Source: Nematostella vectensis (Eukaryota; Cnidaria; Anthozoa; Actiniaria; Edwardsiidae). From it: a DNA stretch of 64,000 nucleotides. The DNA lies in NCBI RefSeq assembly GCF_932526225.1, contig NC_064037.1, forward strand, positions 558,001-622,000. Reading direction: 5' to 3'. The position numbers were made by a program, and so were the translations under genes. The notes under the pieces are model-generated. The model saw only the letters and a list, made by a program, of their open reading frames with translations, was not told where the DNA came from and made no database searches. Of the stretch, positions 36,944 through 49,128 are shown in pieces. Numbering within the stretch: position 1 is the first letter of the stretch; every line of letters starts with the position of its first letter.

Positions 36944-38210
36944 GGTTCGATTCCCGCTGATAGCCTATTTTTTTTTCTTTATTTTTTTTTAAATATCGAT
37001 ACTAAAATTATACTGTTCTTGGTGTGTCATGACATAAAAAGAAGGTATAGGGACATTTTTATGTACTCTCAGCATCTTTGATGTGCTCATGCTTTGTTCA
37101 GGATCCTGTACATATTTTATGCACACAAGAACTAACTAGATTCCTTGGATAACTTGATTAAGTAGATTCTAACATAGAGCATAGCGCTCGATAGATTGAT
37201 ATACCTTTTTTCCGAGTATACTGTTTTATTTTTCCTAATGTTACTTTTTTGAATTTACATTCGGAAAAAAAATTATCGATTGTAACCTTTTGGAGGTTAC
37301 ACTCGTAAAACAAATTCCCGAATGTAACCCTGAAGCTTTTCCCGAATGTAACCTCCAGTCCGATGGTGACTTTGCTTGGGATAGTTTACGATACCAATAG
37401 TATTAAAAGTAATTTTCATTACAATTCCCTTCAGCAATGCCACGTTAGTCTATCGTTGCGGGCACTTGACTACTAACACAGCGACCCGGGTTCGATTCCC
37501 GCTGATAGCCTATTTTTTTTTCTTTATTTTTTTTTTTAAATATCAATACTTAATTATACTGTTCTTGGTGTATCATGACATAAAAAGAAGGTATAGGGAC
37601 ATTTTTATGTACTCTCAGCATCTTTGATGTGCTCATGCTTTGTTCAGGATACTGTACATATTTTATGCACACAAGAACTAACTAGATTCCTTGGATAACT
37701 TGATTAAGTAGATTCTAACATAGAGCATAGCGCTCGATAGATTGATATACCTTTTTTTCCGAGTATACTGTTTTATTTTTCCTAATGTTACTTTTTGGAA
37801 TTTACATTCGGAAAAAAAATATCGATTGTAACCTTTTGGAGGTTACACTCGTAAAACAAATTCCCGAATGTAACCCTGAAGCTTTTCCCGAATGTAACCT
37901 CCAGTCCGATGGTGACTTTGCTTGGGATAGTTTACGATACCAATAGTATTAAAAGTAATTTTCATTACAATTCCCTTCAGCAATGCCACGTTAGTCTTTC
38001 GTTGCGGGCACTTGACTACTAACGCAGCGACCCGGGTTCGATTCCCGCTGATAGCCTATTTTTTTACTTTCTTTTTTTTTAAATATCGATACTAAAATTA
38101 TACTGTTCTTGGTGTGTCATGACCTAAAAAGAAGGTATAGGGACATTTTTATGTACTCTCAGCATCTTTGATGTGCTCATGCTTTGTTCAGGATCCTGTA
38201 CATATTTTAT
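36575..38210 (+). repeat. 3-mer higher-order repeat, copy 1 (1,636 bp)
   Basis: Monomers 68-70. The first unit carries AAGTATATTC, TTACATTTCCC and CTTTCTTTGCGGG. The second has CTAACACAGCGAC, AATATCAATAC and TGTATCATGAC, and ends in CAGGATACTG. The third has AAAATATCGATTG, TTTTTTTACTTTC and CATGACCTAAAAAG. ATACTAAAATTATAC follows the T-runs of the first and third units. The first unit is shared with the end of 16-mer copy 2. Confidence 0.9.
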
Positions 38211-39846
38211 GCACACAAGAACTAACTAGATTCCTTGGATAACTTGATTAAGTATATTCTAACATAGAGCATAGCGCTCGATAGATTGATATACCTTTTT
38301 TTCCGAGTATACTGTTTTATTTTTCCTAATGTTACTTTCTGGAATTTACATTCGGAAAAAAAATTATCGATTGTAACCTTTTGGAGGTTACACTCGTAAA
38401 ACAAATTCCCGAATGTAACCCTGAAGCTTTTCCCGAATGTAACCTCCAGTCCGATGGTGACTTTGCTTGGGATAGTTTACGATACCAATAGTATTAAAAG
38501 TAATTTTCATTACATTTCCCTTCAGCAATGCCACGTTAGTCTTTCTTTGCGGGCACTTGACTACTAACGCAGCTACCCGGGTTCGATTCCCGCTGATAGC
38601 CTATTTTTTTTTCTTTATTTTTTTTTAAATATCGATACTAAAATTATACTGTTCTTGGTGTGTCATGACATAAAAAGAAGGTATAGGGACATTTTTATGT
38701 ACTCTCAGCATCTTTGATGTGCTCATGCTTTGTTCAGGATCCTGTACATATTTTATGCACACAAGAACTAACTAGATTCCTTGGATAACTTGATTAAGTA
38801 GATTCTAACATAGAGCATAGCGCTCGATAGATTGATATACCTTTTTTCCGAGTATACTGTTTTATTTTTCCTAATGTTACTTTTTTGAATTTACATTCGG
38901 AAAAAAAATTATCGATTGTAACCTTTTGGAGGTTACACTCGTAAAACAAATTCCCGAATGTAACCCTGAAGCTTTTCCCGAATGTAACCTCCAGTCCGAT
39001 GGTGACTTTGCTTGGGATAGTTTACGATACCAATAGTATTAAAAGTAATTTTCATTACAATTCCCTTCAGCAATGCCACGTTAGTCTATCGTTGCGGGCA
39101 CTTGACTACTAACACAGCGACCCGGGTTCGATTCCCGCTGATAGCCTATTTTTTTTTCTTTATTTTTTTTTTTAAATATCAATACTTAATTATACTGTTC
39201 TTGGTGTATCATGACATAAAAAGAAGGTATAGGGACATTTTTATGTACTCTCAGCATCTTTGATGTGCTCATGCTTTGTTCAGGATACTGTACATATTTT
39301 ATGCACACAAGAACTAACTAGATTCCTTGGATAACTTGATTAAGTAGATTCTAACATAGAGCATAGCGCTCGATAGATTGATATACCTTTTTTTCCGAGT
39401 ATACTGTTTTATTTTTCCTAATGTTACTTTTTGGAATTTACATTCGGAAAAAAAATATCGATTGTAACCTTTTGGAGGTTACACTCGTAAAACAAATTCC
39501 CGAATGTAACCCTGAAGCTTTTCCCGAATGTAACCTCCAGTCCGATGGTGACTTTGCTTGGGATAGTTTACGATACCAATAGTATTAAAAGTAATTTTCA
39601 TTACAATTTCCTTCAGCAATGCCACGTTAGTCTTTCGTTGCGGGCACTTGACTACTAACGCAGCGACCCGGGTTCGATTCCCGCTGATAGCCTATTTTTT
39701 TACTTTCTTTTTTTTTAAATATCGATACTAAAATTATACTGTTCTTGGTGTGTCATGACCTAAAAAGAAGGTATAGGGACATTTTTATGTACTCTCAGCA
39801 TCTTTGATGTGCTCATGCTTTGTTCAGGATCCTGTACATATTTTAT
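38211..39846 (+). repeat. 3-mer higher-order repeat, copy 2 (1,636 bp)
   Basis: Monomers 71-73, carrying the same ordered markers as the previous copy at exactly +1,636 bp. Private changes: TTACTTTCTGGAATTT at about 38,334 (C for T) and CAATTTCCTTCAG at about 39,605. Confidence 0.9.
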
Positions 39847-41482
39847 GCACACAAGAACTAACTAGATTCCTTGGATAACTTGATTAAGTATATTCTAACA
39901 TAGAGCATAGCGCTCGATAGATTGATATACCTTTTTTTCCGAGTATACTGTTTTATTTTTCCTAATGTTACTTTTTGGAATTTACATTCGGAAAAAAAAT
40001 TATCGATTGTAACCTTTTGGAGGTTACACTCGTAAAACAAATTCCCGAATGTAACCCTGAAGCTTTTCCCGAATGTAACCTCCAGTCCGATGGTGACTTT
40101 GCTTGGGATAGTTTACGATACCAATAGTATTAAAAGTAATTTTCATTACATTTCCCTTCAGCAATGCCACGTTAGTCTTTCTTTGCGGGCACTTGACTAC
40201 TAACGCAGCTACCCGGGTTCGATTCCCGCTGATAGCCTATTTTTTTTTCTTTATTTTTTTTTAAATATCGATACTAAAATTATACTGTTCTTGGTGTGTC
40301 ATGACATAAAAAGAAGGTATAGGGACATTTTTATGTACTCTCAGCATCTTTGATGTGCTCATGCTTTGTTCAGGATCCTGTACATATTTTATGCACACAA
40401 GAACTAACTAGATTCCTTGGATAACTTGATTAAGTAGATTCTAACATAGAGCATAGCGCTCGATAGATTGATATACCTTTTTTCCGAGTATACTGTTTTA
40501 TTTTTCCTAATGTTACTTTTTTGAATTTACATTCGGAAAAAAAATTATCGATTGTAACCTTTTGGAGGTTACACTCGTAAAACAAATTCCCGAATGTAAC
40601 CCTGAAGCTTTTCCCGAATGTAACCTCCAGTCCGATGGTGACTTTGCTTGGGATAGTTTACGATACCAATAGTATTAAAAGTAATTTTCATTACAATTCC
40701 CTTCAGCAATGCCACGTTAGTCTATCGTTGCGGGCACTTGACTACTAACACAGCGACCCGGGTTCGATTCCCGCTGATAGCCTATTTTTTTTTCTTTATT
40801 TTTTTTTTTAAATATCAATACTTAATTATACTGTTCTTGGTGTATCATGACATAAAAAGAAGGTATAGGGACATTTTTATGTACTCTCAGCATCTTTGAT
40901 GTGCTCATGCTTTGTTCAGGATACTGTACATATTTTATGCACACAAGAACTAACTAGATTCCTTGGATAACTTGATTAAGTAGATTCTAACATAGAGCAT
41001 AGCGCTCGATAGATTGATATACCTTTTTTTCCGAGTATACTGTTTTATTTTTCCTAATGTTACTTTTTGGAATTTACATTCGGAAAAAAAATATCGATTG
41101 TAACCTTTTGGAGGTTACACTCGTAAAACAAATTCCCGAATGTAACCCTGAAGCTTTTCCCGAATGTAACCTCCAGTCCGATGGTGACTTTGCTTGGGAT
41201 AGTTTACGATACCAATAGTATTAAAAGTAATTTTCATTACAATTCCCTTCAGCAATGCCACGTTAGTCTTTCGTTGCGGGCACTTGACTACTAACGCAGC
41301 GACCCGGGTTCGATTCCCGCTGATAGCCTATTTTTTTACTTTCTTTTTTTTTAAATATCGATACTAAAATTAGACTGTTCTTGGTGTGTCATGACCTAAA
41401 AAGAAGGTATAGGGACATTTTTATGTACTCTCAGCATCTTTGATGTGCTCATGCTTTGTTCAGGATCCTGTACATATTTTAT
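39847..41482 (+). repeat. 3-mer higher-order repeat, copy 3 (1,636 bp)
   Basis: Monomers 74-76, again at +1,636 bp. A private change is AAAATTAGACTG (for AAAATTATACTG) at about 41,367. The next unit, monomer 77 at 41,483, belongs to the CCGAGCATAC/TTACCATACC type seen in monomers 45 and 61, so the trimer run stops here. Confidence 0.9.
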
Positions 41483-42900
41483 GCACACAAGAACTAACTA
41501 GATTCCTTGGATAACTTGATTAAGTAGATTCTAACATAGAGCATAGCGCTCGATAGATTGATATACCTTTTTTTCCGAGCATACTGTTTTATTTTTCCTA
41601 ATGTTACTTTTTGGAATTTACATTCGGAAAAAAAATTATCGATTGTAACCTTTTGGAGGTTACACTCGTAAAACAAATTCCCGAATGTAACCCTGAAGCT
41701 TTTCCCGAATGTAACCTCCAGCCCGATGGTGACTTTGCTTGGGATAGTTTACCATACCAATAGTATTAAAAGTAATTTTAATTACAATTCCCTTCAGCTA
41801 TGCCACGTTAGTCTTTCGTTGCGGGCACTTGACTACTAACGCAGCTACCCGGGTTCGATTCCCGCTGATAGCCTATTTTTTTTTCTTTATTTTTTTTTTA
41901 AATATCGATACTTAATTATACTGTTCTTGGTGTGTCATGACATAAAAAGAAGGTATAGGGACATTTTTATGTACTCTCAGCATCTTTGATGTGCTCATGC
42001 TTTGTTCAGGATCCTGTACATATTTTATGCACACAAGAACTAACTAGATTCCTTGGATAACTTGATTAAGTAGATTCTAACATAGAGCATAGCGCTCGAT
42101 AGATTGATATACCTTTTTTTCCGAGCATACTGTTTTATTTTTCCTAATGTTACTTTTTGGAATTTACATTCGGAAAAAAAATTATCGATTGTAACCTTTT
42201 GGAGGTTACACTCGTAAAACAAATTCCCGAATGTAACCCTGAAGCTTTTCCCGAATGTAACCTCCAGTCCGATGGTGACTTTGCTTGGGATAGTTTACGA
42301 TACCAATAGTATTAAAAGTAATTTTAATTACAATTCCCTTCAGCAATGTCACGTTAGTCTTTCGTTGCGGGCACTAGACTACTAACGCAGCGACCCGGGT
42401 TCGATTCCCCCAGATAGCCTATTTTTTTTTCTTTATTTTTTTTTAAATATCGATACTTAATTATACTGTTCTTGGTGTGTCATGACATAAAAAGAAGGTA
42501 TAGGGATATTTTTATGTACTCTCAGCATCTTTGATGTGCTCATGCTTTGTTCAGGATCCTGTACATATTTTATGCACACAAGAACTAACTAGATTCCTTG
42601 GATAACTTGATTAAGTAGATTCTAACATAGAGCATAGCGCTCGATAGATTGATATACCTTTTTTCCGAGTATACTGTTTTATTTTTCCTAATGTTTCTTT
42701 TTTGAATTTACATTCGGAAAAAAAATTATCGATTGTAACCTTTTGGAGGTTACACTCGTAAAACGAATTCCCGAATGTAACCCTGAAGCTTTTCCCGAAT
42801 GTAACCTCCAGTCCGATGGTGACTTTGCTTGGGATAGTTTACGATACCAATAGTATTAAAAGTAATTTTCATTACAATTCCCTTCAGCAATGCCACGTTA
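41483..42900 (+). repeat. Satellite monomers 77-79 (left part), bridge between HOR blocks
   Basis: Monomer 77 matches monomers 45/61, with a private CAGCCCGATGG at about 41,722. Monomer 78 has the GAGCATAC left part, a CTAGAC anticodon-arm variant and a CCCCCAGATAGCC end. Monomer 79 has a unique AATGTTTCTTTT (about 42,691) and EcoRI-positive CGAATTCCC. No other feature is present. Confidence 0.8.
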
Positions 42901-45640
42901 GTCTATCGTTGCGGGCACTTGACTACTAACGCAGCGACCCGGGTTCGATTCCCGCTGATAGCCTATTTTTATTTTTATTTTTATTTTTTAAATATCGATA
43001 CTTAATTATACTGTTCTTGGTGTGTCATGACATAAAAAGAAGGTATAGGGACATTTTTATGTACTCTCAGCATCTTTGATGTTCTTATGCTTTGTTCAGG
43101 ATCCTGTACATATTTTATGCACACAAGAACTAACTAGATTCCTTGGATAACTTGATTAAGTAGATTCTAACATAGAGCATAGCGCTCGATAGATTGATAT
43201 ACCTTTTTTCCGAGTATACTGTTTTATTTTTCCTAATGTTACTTTTTTGAATTTACATTCGGAAAAAAAATTATCGATTGTAACCTTTTCGAGGTTACAC
43301 TCGTAAAACAAATTCCCGAATGTAACCCTGAAGCTTTTCCCGAATGTAACCTCCAGTCCGATGGTGACTTTGCTTGGGATAGTTTACGATACCAATAGTA
43401 TTAAAAGTAATTTTCATTACAATTCCCTTCAGCAATGCCACGTTAGTCTTTTGTTGCGGGCACTTGACTACTAACGCAGCGACCCGGGTTCGATTCCCGC
43501 TGATAGCCTATTTTTTTTCTTTATTTTTTTTTTTAAATATCGATACTTAATTATACTGTTCTTGGTGTGTCATGACATAAAAGGAAGGTATAGGGACATT
43601 TTTATGTACTCTCGGCATCTTTGATGTGCTCATGCTTTGTTTAGGATCCTGTACATATTTTATGCACACAAGAACTAACTAGATTCCTTGGATAACTTGA
43701 TTAAGTAGATTCTAACATAGAGCATAGCGCTCGATAGATTGATATACCTTTTTTTCCGAGTATACTGTTTTATTTTTCCTAATGTTACTTTTTGGAATTT
43801 ACATTCGGAAAAAAAATTATCGATTGTAACCTTTTGGAGGTTACACTCGTAAAACAAATTCCCGAATGTAACCCTGAAGCTTTTCCCGAATGTAACCTCC
43901 AGTCCGATGGTGACTTTGCTTGGGATAGTTTACGATACCAATAGTATTAAAAGTAATTTTCATTACAATTCCCTTCAGCAATGCCACGTTAGTCTATCGT
44001 TGCGGGCACTTGACTACTAACGCAGCGACCCGGGTTCGATTCCCGCTGATAGCCTATTTTTTTACTTTCTTTTTGTTTTTAAATATCGATACTTAATTAT
44101 ACTGTTCTTGGTGTGTCATGTCATAAAAAGAAGGTATAGGGACATTTTTATGTACTCTCGGCATCTTTGATGTGCTCATGCTTTGTTCAGGATCCTGTAC
44201 ATATTTTATGCACACAAGAACTAACTAGATTCCTTGTATAACTTGATTAAGTAGATTCTAACATAGAGCATAGCGCTCGATAGATTGATATACCTTTTTT
44301 TCCGAGTATACTGTTTTATTTTTCCTAATGTTACTTTTTGGAATTTACATTCGGAAAAAAAATTATCGATTGTAACCTTTTGGAGGTTACACTCGTAAAA
44401 CAAATTCCCGAAAGTAACCCTGAAGCTTTTCCCGAATGTAACCTCCAGTCCGATGGTGACTTTGCTTGGGATAGTTTACGATACCAATAGTATTAAAAGT
44501 AATTTTCATTACAATTCCCTTCAGCAATGTCACGTTAGTCTTTCGTTGCGGGCACTTGACTACTAACGCAGCGACCCGGGTTCGATTCCCCCAGATAGCC
44601 TATTTTTTTTTTTCTTTATTTTTTTTTTTAAATATCGATACTTAATTATACTGTTCTTGGTGTGTAATGACATAAAAAGAAGGTATAAGGACATTTTTAT
44701 GTACTCTCAGCATCTTTGATGTGCTCATGCTTTGTTCAGGATCCTGTACATATTTTATGCACACAAGAACTAACTAGATTCCTTGGATAACATGATTAAG
44801 TAGATTCTAACATAGAGCATAGCGCTCGATAGATTGATATACCTTTTTTTCCGAGTATACTGTTTTATTTTTCCTAATGTTACTTTTGTGAATTTACATT
44901 CGGAAAAAAAAATATCGATTGTAACCTTTTGGAGGTTACACTCGTAAAACGAATTCCCGAATGTAACCCTGAAGCTTTTCCCGAATGTAACCTCCAGTCC
45001 GATTGTGACTTTGCTTGGGATAGTTTACGATACCAATAATATTAAAAGTAATTTTCATTACAATTCCCTTCAGCAATGCCACGTTAGTCTTTCGTTGCGG
45101 GCACTTGACTACTAACGCAGCTACACGGGTTCGATTCCCGCTGATAGCCTATTTTTTTTCTTTATTTTTTTTTTAAATATCGATACTTAATTATACTGTT
45201 CTTGGTGTGTCATGACATAAGAAGAAGGTATAGGGACATTTTTATGTACTCTCAGCATCTTTGATGTGCTCATGCTTTGTTCAGGATCCTGTACATATTT
45301 TATGCACACAAGAACTAACTAGATTCCTTGGATAACTTGATTAAGTATATTCTAACATAGAGCATAGCGCTCGATAGATTGATATACCTTTTTTTCCGAG
45401 TATACTGTTTTATTTTTCCTAATGTTACTTTTTGGAATTTACATTCGGAAAAAAAATTATCGATTGTAACCTTTTGGAGGTTACACTCGTAAAACAAATT
45501 CCCGAATGTAACCCTGAAGCTTTTCCCGAATGTAACCTCCAGTCCGATGGTGACTTTGCTTGGGATAGTTTACGATACCAATAGTATTAAAAGTAATTTT
45601 CATTACATTTCCCTTCAGCAATGCCACGTTAGTCTTTCTT
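42901..45640 (+). repeat. Partial third copy of a 16-mer segment
   Basis: Monomers 79 (right part) to 84 (left part) match monomers 63-68 at +8,727 to +8,729 bp, and monomers 47-52 before them. Shared markers are TTTTCGAGG, CTCTCGGCATC, TCCTTGTATAAC, CGAAAGTAACC, AGGTATAAGGAC, CAATAATATT and CATAAGAAGAAGG. It differs more from the two full copies than they do from each other: AAAGGAAGG at about 43,581, GTCATGTCATAAA at about 44,116, and an expanded ATTTTT tract at 42,966-42,989. This suggests it separated before the 8.74-kb duplication. Confidence 0.85.
42966..42989. repeat. ATTTTT microsatellite tract within T-run
   Basis: After the tRNA-like module of monomer 79 the usual T-CTTTA-T tract is replaced by about four tandem units of ATTTTT. 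In monomer 63 (about 34,241-34,262) the homologous tract has two A interruptions, and in monomer 47 (about 25,501-25,522) one. This is a graded series of one lineage. Confidence 0.8.
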
Positions 45641-45694
45641 TGCGGGCACTTGACTACTAACGCAGCGACCCGGGTTCGATTCCCGCTGATAGCC
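45623..45694 (+). pseudogene. Hybrid tRNA-like module (monomer 84)
   Basis: The left part of monomer 84 is of the monomer-68 type (CTTTCTTTGCGGG), while the right part is of the monomer-70 type (GCAGCGACCC, then TTTTTTTACTTTC, ACTAAAATTATAC and GACCTAAAAAG). The switch occurs between 45,640 and 45,666, in the D-arm to anticodon-arm part of the module. The B-box GGTTCGATTCC is intact. Confidence 0.6.
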
Positions 45695-45848
45695 TATTTT
45701 TTTACTTTCTTTTTTTTTAAATATCGATACTAAAATTATACTGTTCTTGGTGTGTCATGACCTAAAAAGAAGGTATAGGGACATTTTTATGTACTCTCAG
45801 CATCTTTGATGTGCTCATGCTTTGTTCAGGATCCTGTACATATTTTAT

Positions 45849-47485
45849 GCACACAAGAACTAACTAGATTCCTTGGATAACTTGATTAAGTATATTCTAA
45901 CATAGAGCATAGCGCTCGATAGATTGATATACCTTTTTTTCCGAGTATACTGTTTTATTTTTCCTAATGTTACTTTTTGGAATTTACATTCGGAAAAAAA
46001 ATTATCGATTGTAACCTTTTGGAGGTTACACTCGTAAAACAAATTCCCGAATGTAACCCTGAAGCTTTTCCCGAATGTAACCTCCAGTCCGATGGTGACT
46101 TTGCTTGGGATAGTTTACGATACCAATAGTATTAAAAGTAATTTTCATTACATTTCCCTTCAGCAATGCCACGTTAGTCTTTCTTTGCGGGCACTTGACT
46201 ACTAACGCAGCTACCCGGGTTCGATTCCCGCTGATAGCCTATTTTTTTTTCTTTATTTTTTTTTAAATATCGATACTAAAATTATACTGTTCTTGGTGTG
46301 TCATGACATAAAAAGAAGGTATAGGGACATTTTTATGTACTCTCAGCATCTTTGATGTGCTCATGCTTTGTTCAGGATCCTGTACATATTTTATGCACAC
46401 AAGAACTAACTAGATTCCTTGGATAACTTGATTAAGTAGATTCTAACATAGAGCATAGCGCTCGATAGATTGATATACCTTTTTTCCGAGTATACTGTTT
46501 TATTTTTCCTAATGTTACTTTTTTGAATTTACATTCGGAAAAAAAATTATCGATTGTAACCTTTTGGAGGTTACACTCGTAAAACAAATTCCCGAATGTA
46601 ACCCTGAAGCTTTTCCCGAATGTAACCTCCAGTCCGATGGTGACTTTGCTTGGGATAGTTTACGATACCAATAGTATTAAAAGTAATTTTCATTACAATT
46701 CCCTTCAGCAATGCCACGTTAGTCTATCGTTGCGGGCACTTGACTACTAACACAGCGACCCGGGTTCGATTCCCGCTGATAGCCTATTTTTTTTTCTTTA
46801 TTTTTTTTTTTTAAATATCAATACTTAATTATACTGTTCTTGGTGTATCATGACATAAAAAGAAGGTATAGGGACATTTTTATGTACTCTCAGCATCTTT
46901 GATGTGCTCATGCTTTGTTCAGGATACTGTACATATTTTATGCACACAAGAACTAACTAGATTCCTTGGATAACTTGATTAAGTAGATTCTAACATAGAG
47001 CATAGCGCTCGATAGATTGATATACCTTTTTTTCCGAGTATACTGTTTTATTTTTCCTAATGTTACTTTTTGGAATTTACATTCGGAAAAAAAATATCGA
47101 TTGTAACCTTTTGGAGGTTACACTCGTAAAACAAATTCCCGAATGTAACCCTGAAGCTTTTCCCGAATGTAACCTCCAGTCCGATGGTGACTTTGCTTGG
47201 GATAGTTTACGATACCAATAGTATTAAAAGTAATTTTCATTACAATTCCCTTCAGCAATGCCACGTTAGTCTTTCGTTGCGGGCACTTGACTACTAACGC
47301 AGCGACCCGGGTTCGATTCCCGCTGATAGCCTATTTTTTTACTTTCTTTTTTTTTAAATATCGATACTAAAATTATACTGTTCTTGGTGTGTCATGACCT
47401 AAAAAGAAGGTATAGGGACATTTTTATGTACTCTCAGCATCTTTGATGTGCTCATGCTTTGTTCAGGATCCTGTACATATTTTAT
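45849..47485 (+). repeat. 3-mer higher-order repeat, dispersed copy 4 (1,637 bp)
   Basis: Monomers 85-87 have the same three unit types in the same order as 36,575-41,482, including AACACAGCGAC, AATATCAATAC, TGTATCATGAC, GGATACTG, TTTTTTTACTTTC and CATGACCTAAAAAG. It lies about 4.4 kb beyond the end of the contiguous trimer run, separated by monomers of other types. Confidence 0.88.
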
Positions 47486-49128
47486 GCACACAAGAACTAA
47501 CTAGATTCCTTGGATAACTTGATTAAGTAGATTCTAACATAGAGCATAGCGCTCGATAGATTGATATACCTTTTTTTCCGAGTATACTGTTTTATTTTTC
47601 CTAATGTTACTTTTTGGAATTTACATTCGGAAAAAAAATTATCGATTGTAACCTTTTGGAGGTTACACTCGTAAAACAAATTCCCGAATGTAACCCTGAA
47701 GCTTTTCCCGAATGTAACCTCCAGTCCGATGGTGACTTTGCTTGGGATAGTTTACGATACCAATAGTATTTAAAGTAATTTTCATTACAATTCCCTTCAG
47801 CAATGTCACGTTAGTCTTTCGTTGCGGGCACTTGACTACTAACGCAGCGACCCGGGTTCGATTCCCCCTGATAGCCTATTTTTTTTTTTCTTTACTTTTT
47901 TTTTTAAATATCGATACTTAATTATACTGTTCTTGGTGTGTCATGACATAAAAAGAAGGTATAGGGACATTTTTATGTACTCTCAGCATCTTTGATGTGC
48001 TCATGCTTTGTTCAGGATCCTGTGCATATTATATGCACACAAGAACTAACTAGATTCCTTGGATAACATGATTAAGTAGATTGTAACATAGAGCATAGCG
48101 CTCGATAGATTGATATACCTTTTTTTCCGAGTATACTGTTTTATTTTTCCTAATGTTACTTTTTGGAATTTACATTCGGAAAAAAAATTATCGATTGTAA
48201 CCTTTTGGAGGTTACACTCGTAAAACAAATTCCCGAATGTAACCCTGAAGCTTTTCCCGAATGTAACCTCCATTCCGATGGTGACTTTGCTTGGGATAGT
48301 TTACGATACCAATAGTATTAAAAGTAATTTTCATTACAATTCCCTTCAGCAATGTCACGTTAGTCTTTCGTTGCGGGCACTAGACTACTAACGCAGCGAC
48401 CCGGGTTCGATTCCCGCTGATAGCCTATTTTTTTTTCCTTTATTTTTTTTTTAAATATCGATACTTAATTATACTGTTCTTGGTGTGTCATGACATAAAA
48501 AGAAGGTATAGGGATATTTTTATGTACTCTCAGCATCTTTGATGTGCTCATGCTTTGTTCAGGATCCTGTACATATTTTATGCACACAAGAACTAACTAG
48601 ATTCCTTGGATAACTTGATTAAGTAGATTCTAACATAGAGCATAGCGCTCGATAGATTGATATACCTTTTTTTCCGAGTATACTGTTTTATTTTTCCTAA
48701 TGTTACTTTTTGGAATTTACATTCGAAAAAAAAATTATCGATTGTAACCTTTTGGAGGTTACACTCGTAAAACAAATTCCCGAATGTAACCCTGAAGCTT
48801 TTCCCGAATGTAACCTCCAGTCCGATGGTGACTTTGCTTGGGATAGTTTACGATACCAATAGTATTAAAAGTAATTTTCATTACAATTCCCTTCAGCAAT
48901 GTCACGTTAGTCTTTCGTTGCGGGCACTAGACTACTAACACAGCTACCCGGGTTCGATTCCCGCTGATAGCCTATTTTTTTTTTCTTTATTTTTTTTTTA
49001 AATATCGATACTTAATTATACTGTTCTTGGTGTGTCATGACATAAAAAGAAGGTATAGGGACATTTTTATGTACTCTCAGCATCTTTGATGTGCTCATGC
49101 TTTGTTCAGGATCCTGTACATATTTTAT
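47486..49128 (+). repeat. Satellite monomers 88-90, no local HOR
   Basis: Monomer 88 has TATTTAAAGT and CCCCCTGATAGCC (about 47,866), an intermediate between the CCCGCTGAT and CCCCCAGAT ends. Monomer 89 follows the 19-bp palindrome and carries AGATTGTAACATAG and CTCCATTCCGATGG. Monomer 90 has CATTCGAAAAA (one G changed to A). Only satellite sequence is present. Confidence 0.85.
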
